NCBI GenBank assembly: GCA_964408125.1
Contig: CAYOYC010000004.1
Location: forward strand, 1-40,901
Length of the DNA: 40,901 nucleotides
Origin: CABMGO01 sp964408125
GTDB lineage: Archaea; Nanobdellota; Nanobdellia; Pacearchaeales; GW2011-AR1
Direction: 5' to 3'
Positions within the stretch are counted from its first letter, which is position 1. Every line of letters starts with the position of its first letter. A program made the translations under genes and the position numbers. Positions 6,171-14,571 of the stretch are shown piece after piece. The notes beneath the pieces were generated by a model. The model was not told the DNA's origin, ran no database searches, and was given only the letters and a program-made list of their open reading frames with translations.

Positions 6171-9100
6171 ATGGTATCATATAAAGGTTTTGTGGTTTAT
6201 CCAGACAGTATAACTATTGATGGAAAAACTTTTGTAAGATTATTTGGAAGACTAGAAAATTCAGAAAGTTTCGCTTCTGTTAATTCTTTTGAACCATATT
6301 TTTTCGCAAAAGAAGAAGATAGAAAAACTTGTGAAAAAATACTAAAAGATTTTTCTGATAAAAACAGAATAGAAAAGTCTAGTTTTAAAAATTTCTTAGG
6401 TAAAAGTGTTTTGAAAATCGTTTTTGAAAATCAAGCAGAATTAACCAAGTTTTCTAAAAGATTACACGAAGAAGGAGTTGATAGTTTTGAGTCGGATATA
6501 AAACCAGAGTATAGATTTATGATGGATAGGGATATTAGGGGATTTGTTGAGATTAGTGGCGATTTCGAGCAAGAAGAAAAAGTCGGTCGCGTATATAGAG
6601 ATGCAAACGTTAAAAAATCAGAGCCTATCGCAAATTTTAAATTAAAAACTGTTTCAATAGACATAGAGACTGGTAAAAAAGGTCTTTATTGTATTGGTAT
6701 TTATTCTGAAAAAATCGAACGTGTTTTTATCGTTGGAAATCAAAATATTAAGAATGCTGTTAAATGTAAAAACGAAGAAGAGTGTTTGGAAAAATTTAGA
6801 GAGGAAATGATTTTATTAGACCCAGACATTATTACAGGATGGAACGTTATTGATTTTGATTTTGATTATTTAAAATCGCTTTTTCAAAAATATAAAATTC
6901 CCTTTGATTTTGGAAGAACAAACGAAAATGTTACATTGAGAATTGAAGAAGATTTTTTTAGAAACTCTAAAATGGATGTCCCAGGTAGAATAGTATTGGA
7001 CGGTTTAACCATGATTAGAGACCCATTCATAAAAGAAGCACCTTCTATAAAAAACATAAAATTTGAAAATTATACGCTTAATGAAGTGGCTCAGCAGATT
7101 TTAGGGAAAACTAAGCTAATTATTGGGAAAGAGCGTTTTGAAGAAATAGAGGAATTGTTTTCTGGTGGTGTAAAGGAACATGAAAAATTAGTAGAATATA
7201 ATCTTATGGACTGTCGGCTAGTTTATGAGATTTTAGAAAAAACAAAAATGATTGACTTAGCTATTGAAAGATCTAGTTTAACAGGTATGCCGATAGATAG
7301 ACTAACGGCGTCTATTGCGAGTTTTGATTCTTTGTATATTAGAGAGGCGCACAAAAGAGGGCTGGTTTCTCCTACCACAAGATTTGGGAATAAGGACGCA
7401 AAAATAACTGGCGCGTTTGTAATGACGCCAAAACCAGGAATTTATCATAATGTTGTTGTTTTGGATTTTAAATCGCTATATCCTTCCATTATCAAGACAT
7501 TTAATATAGATCCAGCAAGTTTTAGAGAAAATAAAGAGAAGAATATGATAGAATCTCCTAACGGAGCTTTTTTTATAAACCAAGAAGGGATTTTACCTTC
7601 TATAATTCATTCTCTACATGAAGCAAGAGAGCTAGCAAAAAAAGAAAAACGAGAGTTATCAAGTTACGCAATTAAAATTATTATGAATTCTTTCTTCGGT
7701 GTTTTGGCTTCTCCGAATTGCAGATATTTTAATATGAAAATGGGAAGCGCGATTACTAGTTTTGGACAAGAGATAATTAAGTTAACTGCGAAGAAAATAG
7801 AAGAAAAAAGACATAAGACAATTTATAGTGATAGCGTTGATGGAAAGACAAAGATAATTGTAAAAAGTGGCGGAAAGGTTTTCGAGGAAGATATAGAAAA
7901 GTTATTTACAAAGGTAGATAATAAAAATTTTGGAAAAGAATATGATTTTAGAGATGATATTCACGTATTAACTTTAGATGGTGGCGGAAATTCAGTATTT
8001 AAACCAGTTAAGTATGTGATGAGGCATAAGTGTAGCAAGGAGATGTATAGGGTGCATTTTACAAACAACTGGCATATAGACATAACTGAAGATCATTCAT
8101 TAATTGGTTATCAGTCATTGGCGCATAATAGTAAAAAAGAAAATATTTCTAATCCCTTGAATAGGCTAGTTGAAGTTAAGCCATCCGAAATTAGAAATAA
8201 AGCGGGAACTATCATTTCTTTAAAAAAAATTCCAAATATAAAACATAAAACTAAAGGCTATCCCAAAGAAGTTTACGAGTTTATGGGATATTTTGTTGGA
8301 GATGGAAGTTTTTCGAGGAATAAAATTAACGAGTTAGACAATAAAGACTATTATCTTAAGCTGTCTTTAGGTTTGGATACAAAAGAAGTTTTAAGTAAGT
8401 TGATAATTCCTTTGCAAAAGAAGGGATATATAAAAAATTATTGGTTTAGTAAAAGTCGCGGTGGAGATTTAACTATTAATGGATTGATTTTGGTAAAGAT
8501 AATGTGTGACTCTTTTAGGGAGAAAAATAGAAAAATAATTCCCAAATGGGTATTTGATGAAAAAGAAGAGAATATAGCAGCATTTCTGAGAGGATTGTTT
8601 TCAGCGGATGGGAGTGTTATGATTCGAAATAAATCACCTATTATCAAATATACTTCTATATATGATGAATATATTCTGGAAGTAAGAAAGTTGTTATATA
8701 GGGTGGGAATATCTCACTCCGTTTTTAAGGAGAATTCTGTTAATAAATATAAGACAAAAAATAAAGTCTATTCTTCGGGCTCTTATTCTAAGAATATTCT
8801 AATTAAAAATAAAGATATCTTCTTAGAAAAAATAGGATTTATCTTGGATAGAAAAAATAAAAAGGCAGACATAAAGAATAATCCTACTCAAAAAAGGCAT
8901 ATAAAAAATTATGAGTTTGATATTCAGGGTGTAAAAAGCATAGAAAAGATTACTTCTCCAAAATATGTTTATGATATTGAAGTGGAAGATACTCATAGGT
9001 TTTTTGCTAATTATGTTTTGGCACACAATACTGATAGTGTTTTTGTTGAAACTAATTTAGATTTTGATAAGGCAGATAAATTAGCGATAGTTCTACAAAA

Positions 9101-9728
9101 TTATATTAATGATTTTTACAAAGATTATGTTAAAGAAAATTATCATCGTGAATCTTATTTGGAGTTGGAATTTAAGAAGCAATATTTATCTATCCTGTTT
9201 TTAGCACTTAGAAAAGAAGGCGAGGATGTTGGTAAAGCTGCTAAAAAAAGATATGCTGGTTTAATATTTGACGGTAAGAAAGAAATTTTAGATGTTGTTG
9301 GATTAGAAGCGGTGCGTGGAGATTGGACGGATGTTGCTAGGGAATTCCAAAGAGAGCTATTATTGAAAATTTTTAAAAACGAAGATACTGAAAAATTTAT
9401 TAGAAATAAAATTAAAGAAATAAGTGATGGTAAATTAGATGCTAAGCTAGTTTATAGAAAATCTATTAGAAAAGACTTGGAAGAATACACAAAGACTACG
9501 CCGCCACACGTTAAAGCAGCAAGAAAATTAGATAAGATTGAGGGGAACGTTATAGAGTATTTAATCACTAAAGACGGTCCAGAACCGATACAGAAATTAA
9601 AACATAAAATAGATTATGAGCATTATATTGACAAGCAAATCAAGCCGATAGCGAAGACGATTTTAGATACAATGGGGCTTGATTTTGAAAGTATACTCGA
9701 AGGAAGTAAGCAGAAAAAACTTTTCTAG
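6171..9728 (+). CDS. polB: Family-B DNA polymerase with in-frame intein
   Basis: The precursor has 1185 residues; removing the 399-residue intein leaves a 786-residue replicative polymerase, a usual length. The 3'-5' exonuclease motifs are present: Exo I SIDIETG, Exo II GWNVIDFDFDYL and Exo III YNLMDCRLVYE. Polymerase motif A is VLDFKSLYPSI, motif B is KIIMNSFFGVL, and motif C is YSD/TDS, interrupted by the intein between D and T. The enzyme is therefore inactive until splicing restores YSDTDS. The C-terminus ends QKKLF, possibly a degenerate PCNA-binding tail. The ATG is placed by a TATA box 25 bp upstream. Confidence 0.96.
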   Translation: MVSYKGFVVYPDSITIDGKTFVRLFGRLENSESFASVNSFEPYFFAKEEDRKTCEKILKDFSDKNRIEKSSFKNFLGKSVLKIVFENQAELTKFSKRLHEEGVDSFESDIKPEYRFMMDRDIRGFVEISGDFEQEEKVGRVYRDANVKKSEPIANFKLKTVSIDIETGKKGLYCIGIYSEKIERVFIVGNQNIKNAVKCKNEEECLEKFREEMILLDPDIITGWNVIDFDFDYLKSLFQKYKIPFDFGRTNENVTLRIEEDFFRNSKMDVPGRIVLDGLTMIRDPFIKEAPSIKNIKFENYTLNEVAQQILGKTKLIIGKERFEEIEELFSGGVKEHEKLVEYNLMDCRLVYEILEKTKMIDLAIERSSLTGMPIDRLTASIASFDSLYIREAHKRGLVSPTTRFGNKDAKITGAFVMTPKPGIYHNVVVLDFKSLYPSIIKTFNIDPASFRENKEKNMIESPNGAFFINQEGILPSIIHSLHEARELAKKEKRELSSYAIKIIMNSFFGVLASPNCRYFNMKMGSAITSFGQEIIKLTAKKIEEKRHKTIYSDSVDGKTKIIVKSGGKVFEEDIEKLFTKVDNKNFGKEYDFRDDIHVLTLDGGGNSVFKPVKYVMRHKCSKEMYRVHFTNNWHIDITEDHSLIGYQSLAHNSKKENISNPLNRLVEVKPSEIRNKAGTIISLKKIPNIKHKTKGYPKEVYEFMGYFVGDGSFSRNKINELDNKDYYLKLSLGLDTKEVLSKLIIPLQKKGYIKNYWFSKSRGGDLTINGLILVKIMCDSFREKNRKIIPKWVFDEKEENIAAFLRGLFSADGSVMIRNKSPIIKYTSIYDEYILEVRKLLYRVGISHSVFKENSVNKYKTKNKVYSSGSYSKNILIKNKDIFLEKIGFILDRKNKKADIKNNPTQKRHIKNYEFDIQGVKSIEKITSPKYVYDIEVEDTHRFFANYVLAHNTDSVFVETNLDFDKADKLAIVLQNYINDFYKDYVKENYHRESYLELEFKKQYLSILFLALRKEGEDVGKAAKKRYAGLIFDGKKEILDVVGLEAVRGDWTDVAREFQRELLLKIFKNEDTEKFIRNKIKEISDGKLDAKLVYRKSIRKDLEEYTKTTPPHVKAARKLDKIEGNVIEYLITKDGPEPIQKLKHKIDYEHYIDKQIKPIAKTILDTMGLDFESILEGSKQKKLF
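7833..9029 (+). mobile_element. PolB intein with LAGLIDADG homing endonuclease
   Basis: The boundaries follow from restoring motif C. The intein starts at Ser (SVDGKTKI, precursor residue 555), ends at His-Asn (YVLAHN, residue 953), and the +1 extein residue is Thr. Splicing blocks are visible: N3 with TEDH (DITEDHSLIGY), F (YDIEVEDTHRFFA) and G (VLAHN). Both LAGLIDADG-type helices are present, GYFVGDGS and GLFSADGS, each with its catalytic Asp, so the homing endonuclease looks intact. The YxD/TDS site is a known PolB intein insertion point (Pol-c type). Confidence 0.93.
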
Positions 9729-9754
9729 TAAAAGAAGTTGTTTTAGTTTTTTGT

Positions 9755-10690
9755 TTAAAGCATTCTTAGTTTTTTTAGGAAAATATATAATATTCCCCAA
9801 CTTAAAATTATTCCACCAAAAATTATTTCTAATATATGATCATCATATTGTGACGGAAGAGAGACGTTCATTCCGTACATGCTAAATACGATTGTGGGTA
9901 TGGTTAAAAAAACAGTAAAGAATGTTAAAAGTGTAATTGTTTTGTTTAATCTATTTGTAAGTGTTGCGGTATAATAATCTCGCATGTTTGAAATGTTTTT
10001 AAGTGCGCCTTTAGACGTGTTTAGTGTTTGGTTTAAATCTATTGCAAGATCTTTAATAAGCTCTTTTTCGTTTTCTGTAAACCTTAATTCTTTTATTCCA
10101 ATTATTTGTTTATTTATGTCAATTAGTGGGGAAAATGAAGACAAATAATCATTGATGGTGTCTTCTTTTACAACGAGTCTAAACAAATCTTTTTCATTGT
10201 AGTGAGAGATGTTTGCTTTGTCTTTTTTTACTGTTTTCATTATTTCTCTAATACTATTACTGAACATTTTGGAAATATAAGATAATATTAAAAGAGTAAT
10301 TAGCGAACGGTTGTTTGTAAAGAGGTTTTTAGATCCCTCAAGCATGTTTAAAATAGATAGTTCTGTTTTTCCTATAGTAATCGTGTTCTTTTTTGTTAAG
10401 ATAAGTAGAAAAGATTCGCTTGAATCCTGGTCGAGTTTTAATTGAGTCGGGTTTGTTGCTATAGGTGTTCTTAGAAAGATATATACGTTTCCTTTTTCTT
10501 GTTCAACTCTTGGGTTTTCATAAACATCTAGTCCGTCTAAAATTAGATCAGAACGGAGTTTGAATTTTCTAGAAAGGCTTTCAATTTCTTCTGGAGTAGG
10601 ATTGATACATCTAATCCAGCAGTTGTCTACGATAGAGTCTATTTTTTTTACTTTTTCTTTTTTATCGATTCTTCTTAAAATTTTTATCAT
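9755..10690 (-). CDS. CorA-family divalent cation transporter
   Basis: The protein has 311 residues. It has a large soluble N-terminal domain, a long helical stretch, and two C-terminal membrane segments (about 252-270 and 286-304) separated by YGMN at 272-275, the signature loop of CorA Mg2+/Co2+ channels. The residues after GMN are VSLPSQYDDH. It converges on polB. Members form homopentameric channels in the cytoplasmic membrane. The transported ion (Mg, Co or Ni) cannot be fixed from the sequence. Confidence 0.88.
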   Translation of the reverse strand: MIKILRRIDKKEKVKKIDSIVDNCWIRCINPTPEEIESLSRKFKLRSDLILDGLDVYENPRVEQEKGNVYIFLRTPIATNPTQLKLDQDSSESFLLILTKKNTITIGKTELSILNMLEGSKNLFTNNRSLITLLILSYISKMFSNSIREIMKTVKKDKANISHYNEKDLFRLVVKEDTINDYLSSFSPLIDINKQIIGIKELRFTENEKELIKDLAIDLNQTLNTSKGALKNISNMRDYYTATLTNRLNKTITLLTFFTVFLTIPTIVFSMYGMNVSLPSQYDDHILEIIFGGIILSWGILYIFLKKLRML

Positions 10691-10739
10691 TCTTGTTTTA
10701 TGTGTCTATAGTTTATAAGTCTTTTTTAAAATTCTGGTT

Positions 10740-11061
10740 TTTTGTTTAAAATTTTAGATTAAATAGTCTTTTATATCCTATTTTTCTGTTATTTTGAGAA
10801 GAATCGCCATGAGGTGTTTTTCGAGTAATTTCGAGTTTTTGGCTCGACCGAAAAAGCCCGTTAGCCGCAATCAATGCTTCGCATTTTTGCCTTGCGATTT
10901 TTCAATTAAAAAATAAAAGTCGGTAAAATATCGCAAAATGCTCACAAAAAATCAAATCCTTAAAGGATCATCCTGCTGGAAGTTAAATTTGAAGTTCGCA
11001 AGAAAGTTAGTGGTAGCTCGACAAGCTCGTTACCTTACAAACTTCTTCGAAGTTTTGTAAA
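10740..11061 (+). promoter_or_regulatory. Long structured leader or ncRNA before the m5C methyltransferase
   Basis: About 320 bp without a recognised gene. A TATA-like TTATATCC (about 10771-10778) predicts a transcript start near 10800, giving an approximately 260-nt leader, unusual in this window. It holds a series of inverted repeats: TCGAG/CTCGA (10831-10847), AATGC-TTC-GCATT (10873-10885), ATCCTT-A-AAGGAT (10956-10968) and TTACAAA/TTTGTAA (11035-11060), the last ending one base before the ATG. Base composition is richer in G and C than the neighbours. A 35-codon ORF (10809-10916, starting MRCFSSNFEF) is also present. It could be a cis-regulatory leader, a separate RNA or a decayed element. 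Confidence 0.45.
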
Positions 11062-12180
11062 ATGGATAGCGGAAAAAATTACGTTAAGAAAACCAACAAA
11101 GAAAAGTTGATGGAAAGATACAAGCCTAAAGCAGAGTTTGTCGAAAGAATTGAAAAACTGATTGGAAAAGAAGATGCTAAAAAGTTTTTCGAAATAGCTT
11201 ATTTTTCTTGTCCAGATTATATCAGGGTAAATACTTTAAAAATTTCTCCGGAAGAACTAAAGAAAAGATTGGAAGGTTATGGTTGGATAATGAAACAACC
11301 GTATGAAGAGTTTCCAGAAGTTTTAATTATTGATAGGGCTAGTAATTTAAAACCAGGAGAATTAGGAAAAACTTATGAACACTTGTTGGGATATTTTTAC
11401 GTTCAGGAAATTTCTAGTATGTTGCCGATTTTTGCGTTGAAACCGAAAGCGAATGAATTAGTTTTGGATTTATGTGCGTCTCCGGGTAGCAAAACAACTC
11501 AGGCGGCTGCAGTAATGAACAATCAAGGAACTATTATCGCTAATGAAGTTAGTTTGGGTAGAATTAGAATTTTAAGTTCAAATTTAGAAAAATCAGGAGT
11601 TTCTAATACTATTATCACAAGAAAAGATGGTGTGCAGTTTTGTAAAAGATGGAGTAAGGATGTTAAGATGAAGTTTGATAAGATATTGGTGGATGCACCA
11701 TGTTCTGGCGAAGGAACTTTACGAAAGTCGCCAAAAACATTTGATATGTGGAATGCAAGTTTCATTAGATCCTTATCTAGAATTCAAAGAAAAATGGCGG
11801 GAGAGGCATTAAAATTATTAAAAGTAGGGGGAGAAATGGTTTATTCTACGTGTACTCTTTCCCCAGAAGAGGATGAGGGGGTTGTAAACTATTTAAAGCA
11901 AAACTTTGATATTGAGATAGAAAAAGTTATTTTACCCCTGAAGACTCGTGATGGAATTATAGAATGGGATGGAGAAAAGTTTAATGATGAAATTAAGAAT
12001 TGTATTCGTTTGTATCCGCAAGATAATAATTCAGATGGGTTTTTCTTGGCTAAAATAAGAAAATTATCAGATAAGTGTTTATTAGTTCAGGAAGATAAGT
12101 TTGAAAAATTTGAGAAAGAACAGGTAGGAGTTATAGATGAAGCTGAAGATTTAGAGATGGAGGTTGAAGATGAAAATTGA
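11062..12180 (+). CDS. RNA m5C methyltransferase, NOL1/NOP2/Sun family
   Basis: The protein has 372 residues and is a SAM-dependent RNA cytosine-5 methyltransferase. Motif I is LDLCASPGSKTTQ (135-147). The two conserved cysteines are C214 in DAPCSGEGT (motif IV) and C264 in YSTCTLSPEE (motif VI, the catalytic nucleophile in this family). The N-terminal part with YIRVNTLK is the usual RNA-binding start. The substrate may be rRNA or tRNA. The C-terminal PUA domain found in RsmF-type enzymes is missing from this chain but is encoded by the next, overlapping gene. Confidence 0.92.
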   Translation: MDSGKNYVKKTNKEKLMERYKPKAEFVERIEKLIGKEDAKKFFEIAYFSCPDYIRVNTLKISPEELKKRLEGYGWIMKQPYEEFPEVLIIDRASNLKPGELGKTYEHLLGYFYVQEISSMLPIFALKPKANELVLDLCASPGSKTTQAAAVMNNQGTIIANEVSLGRIRILSSNLEKSGVSNTIITRKDGVQFCKRWSKDVKMKFDKILVDAPCSGEGTLRKSPKTFDMWNASFIRSLSRIQRKMAGEALKLLKVGGEMVYSTCTLSPEEDEGVVNYLKQNFDIEIEKVILPLKTRDGIIEWDGEKFNDEIKNCIRLYPQDNNSDGFFLAKIRKLSDKCLLVQEDKFEKFEKEQVGVIDEAEDLEMEVEDEN

Positions 12181-12661
12181 TATTCTAGACAGTCCGAAGA
12201 AAAAGAATTTTCTAAATGGAATTTCGTATTTGGGAGATTTTAAAACGAATTTGTTATTTGTGTCAAGTGGAAGTGAGTCTATAAGAGCATATTCGGGGCA
12301 TTTGATTGTTGATGAAATCTTAAAGATATGGAGACATTTTCCGATTGAGGGTTTGGGTTTATATTTTGGAAAGCAAATAACAGATAGACACGGAAGAAGG
12401 GAGGCTAGAATAGGACTAGACGCATTACATTTAATGAAAAATCAGATTAGTAGAAATATAGTTGAGTTAGACGAAGAGCAGGCTGGGAAGTGGTTCAGGG
12501 GAAACAATATTGAGCTAAGCGTCGAACAGAAAGAAAAATATAAAGAAATGAAAGATTTTGTAGCTGTAAAATATAAAGAAGATTTCGTAGGAACAGGGAA
12601 ATTGTCTACGCAGGGGATTCTACTGAGTTTTTTGCCAAAAGAAAGGCGTATTCGTAATTGA
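12170..12661 (+). CDS. Stand-alone PUA-like domain of RsmF-type methyltransferase
   Basis: The protein has 163 residues from the ATG at 12170, chosen because GGAGGT lies 6 nt upstream; an upstream TTG at 12164 is less likely. It overlaps the methyltransferase stop by 11 bp. VELDEEQAGKWFRGNNIEL followed by FVAVKYKEDFVGTGKL and FLPKERRI matches the pattern of the PUA-like RNA-binding domain at the C-terminus of RsmF/NOP2-type methyltransferases. It probably works in trans with the preceding catalytic protein. The family match is by motif rhythm, so moderately sure. Confidence 0.7.
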   Translation: MKIDILDSPKKKNFLNGISYLGDFKTNLLFVSSGSESIRAYSGHLIVDEILKIWRHFPIEGLGLYFGKQITDRHGRREARIGLDALHLMKNQISRNIVELDEEQAGKWFRGNNIELSVEQKEKYKEMKDFVAVKYKEDFVGTGKLSTQGILLSFLPKERRIRN

Positions 12662-12714
12662 GTAAGTAATTGGGGAGTGTTAACATTTTTAAATGGAACG
12701 ATTTTTCTATATGA

Positions 12715-12918
12715 ATGGATAGATACAGAAGGAAAACGTTTGGGGATTTTATATATAATCTAGTAGTATATATCCCAAAATTAGCTAGGTCTGTTTATCA
12801 TAATTTTCCAAGCAGGAGAAGTTTTAATGTTCCGTTCGGGGAAAGAAGAGAGAGGGAATGTGAGGATTATCGTTCAAAGATGTCGCATCTTTTGGATTCT
12901 ATTTGTAATAGTAGATAA
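12715..12918 (+). CDS. Small basic hypothetical protein
   Basis: The ORF has 67 codons and is rich in Arg and aromatic residues (MDRYRRKTFGDFIYNL, PSRRSFNVPFGERRERE). A TATA-like TTTTTAAAT at about 12687-12695 lies some 24 bp before the ATG, so it probably has its own leaderless transcript. No domain is recognised. The neighbours are the PUA gene upstream and methionine aminopeptidase downstream. Confidence 0.5.
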   Translation: MDRYRRKTFGDFIYNLVVYIPKLARSVYHNFPSRRSFNVPFGERRERECEDYRSKMSHLLDSICNSR

Positions 12919-12947
12919 TTTAAAAACTCTTATTTTCTATAGAAATT

Positions 12948-13946
12948 ATGCCACAGGATGAATATGGAACAGCAGATAATTTTGGATCGAATAAGATAGT
13001 GGATGCTAAATATTTGAAGACCAATAAAGTTTCCAAAGACGGAGAAGAATCAGGGGGGATTTCAAAAGAAGCTTTGAAAAATTATATTAAAGCGGGAGAA
13101 ATTTCTAAAAAGGTAAAAGAGTATATGAAGGAGATAGTTAAAAAAGATGTTTTAGTTGTTGAAATTGCCGATAAAATTGAGGCAAAAATAAAGGAGCTTG
13201 GTGGAGAGATAGCTTTTCCTACGAATATTTCTATTGATGAGATTGCGGCTCACTATACTCCAATAGTTGGAGATGAAACAAAAGCTAGCGGGTTGTTAAA
13301 AGTTGATATAGGTGTTGAAGTTGAGGGGTTTATTGCGGATACTGCAGTTTCATTTGATTTGACTGATAATAAAATACATGGTGAGATGATTAAATTAAAC
13401 GAGTTGGCTCTAGAAAGTGCATTGAGGGAATTAAAAATTGGTTCGCCAGTAAAGATTATTGGGAATACCATATCAGAGATTGTGGAAAAAGATAAGAGAT
13501 TTAAGATAATTAGAAATTTATCAGGGCACGGATTGGATAAAGATAATATTCATCCAGGTTTGACTGTTTCTAATTTAAAGAATGAGAATGAATTTGAATT
13601 GAATAATGTTGCAATTGCTATTGAGCCGTTTTTAACAGAAGGGTGTGGAGAAATCTACGAAGGAAGATTATCTGAAATTTATGTTTTACAGCATAAAAAA
13701 ACTCCGAGAGATAGAAGTGCTAGAGAGATGTTGGATTTTATTTCGAAGAATTATAGGACTAAGCCTTTTTGCAAGAGATGGTTAGAAAAAGCGGGTTTGA
13801 AAAATTTTAATTTTTCTTTATCAGTTTTAATTAAAGAAGGGATTATATATAATTTCCCAGTTTTAATAGAGAAAGAGAAGAAGCTAATTTCACAGGCAGA
13901 GCATACGGTTATTTTTGCAGATAAGGTTTATGTGACGACTAAATAA
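12948..13946 (+). CDS. map: Methionine aminopeptidase, type II
   Basis: The protein has 332 residues and removes the initiator Met from nascent proteins. The five metal ligands are recognisable: D120 (KVDIGV), D131 (FIADTAVSF), H194 (LSGHGLDK), E226 (AIAIEPF) and E318 (AEHTVIF); H102 is the conserved substrate-site His. An insertion of about 60 residues between H194 and the C-terminal Glu region is the type II feature. The N-terminus carries about 40 extra residues before EALKNYIKAG. The start at 12948 is supported by a TATA box (ATTTAAAAA) some 26 bp upstream. Confidence 0.94.
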   Translation: MPQDEYGTADNFGSNKIVDAKYLKTNKVSKDGEESGGISKEALKNYIKAGEISKKVKEYMKEIVKKDVLVVEIADKIEAKIKELGGEIAFPTNISIDEIAAHYTPIVGDETKASGLLKVDIGVEVEGFIADTAVSFDLTDNKIHGEMIKLNELALESALRELKIGSPVKIIGNTISEIVEKDKRFKIIRNLSGHGLDKDNIHPGLTVSNLKNENEFELNNVAIAIEPFLTEGCGEIYEGRLSEIYVLQHKKTPRDRSAREMLDFISKNYRTKPFCKRWLEKAGLKNFNFSLSVLIKEGIIYNFPVLIEKEKKLISQAEHTVIFADKVYVTTK

Positions 13947-13962
13947 ACTAATTTGTAGAGTT

Positions 13963-14394
13963 TCATGATTGAGGTTTTGGGTTTTTCATTATAGATAGAG
14001 AATATGTATGGTAGCCTGGCTCGCCGATTTTTATTTGGTCCCCTGGGTAAATTCTTATTCTTTTCCCGTCCATTAGCCTTTGTTCTCTTAACTCTGAGTG
14101 CGGACCTTTAAAATAAGCAATGGGTTTGTTGACTCCATAATCTTGATAGGTTACTACTGGAACTCCATCAGTTGTTTGCCCCAGAACCTCAAAACGCCCT
14201 TGTTTTTTAGAAATATATTCATTTTCAGGAAGGCATATGTCTGGTAGGCATCCAAATGGTCTGCCTATTGATATATGTTGTCCTCTGGATAGTTCTGTTT
14301 CGCTTAATAGTCTATGTGTAGGATTTGAACCATCTACGGTTGTTAGTGGATCAGATAAATCTGCTACGCCGATTATAAAGTCATCAATTGCCAT
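13963..14394 (-). CDS. FHA-domain protein
   Basis: The protein has 143 residues. The middle shows the forkhead-associated pattern: ISIGRPFGCLPDICLPENEYISKKQGRFEV, with the GR and S-x2-x-G positions of the phosphothreonine pocket, then RIRIYPGDQIKIGEPGYHTYSL as the closing strands. FHA domains bind phosphothreonine peptides. The usual His after the Ser is replaced (SKKQ). No kinase gene lies next to it. A TTTATAAA box is placed for a leaderless transcript from the ATG at 14394. It converges on the methionine aminopeptidase gene. Confidence 0.65.
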   Translation of the reverse strand: MAIDDFIIGVADLSDPLTTVDGSNPTHRLLSETELSRGQHISIGRPFGCLPDICLPENEYISKKQGRFEVLGQTTDGVPVVTYQDYGVNKPIAYFKGPHSELREQRLMDGKRIRIYPGDQIKIGEPGYHTYSLSIMKNPKPQS

Positions 14395-14491
14395 AATTAA
14401 TTAATACAAATTGTGTTTATAAATCTTTGTATTGTAACTACTATATAATTACGTTTATATTGCAACTAGAGATTAATATTTAATTAGAATA

Positions 14492-14532
14492 CACAAGAAC
14501 GAGAGATACCCATAATATCTCTTGAACTTGTG
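14492..14532. other. Strong 17-bp inverted repeat downstream of cdc48
   Basis: The arms CACAAGAACGAGAGATA (14492-14508) and TATCTCTTGAACTTGTG (14516-14532) pair over 17 positions with two mismatches around a 7-nt loop. The repeat lies between the cdc48 stop and the FHA promoter. It could be a 3' structure or processing site of the cdc48 mRNA, or a protein-binding palindrome. The long arms make chance unlikely. Confidence 0.6.
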
Positions 14533-14571
14533 AACTTATCACCCTCGAGTTGATTTTAATATGTAATAAAT

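Noticed and set aside
10969..10985. ATCATCCTGCTGGAAG resembling the 5' end of 16S rRNA
   Set aside because: Only about 12 bases are similar, and no further rRNA sequence follows.
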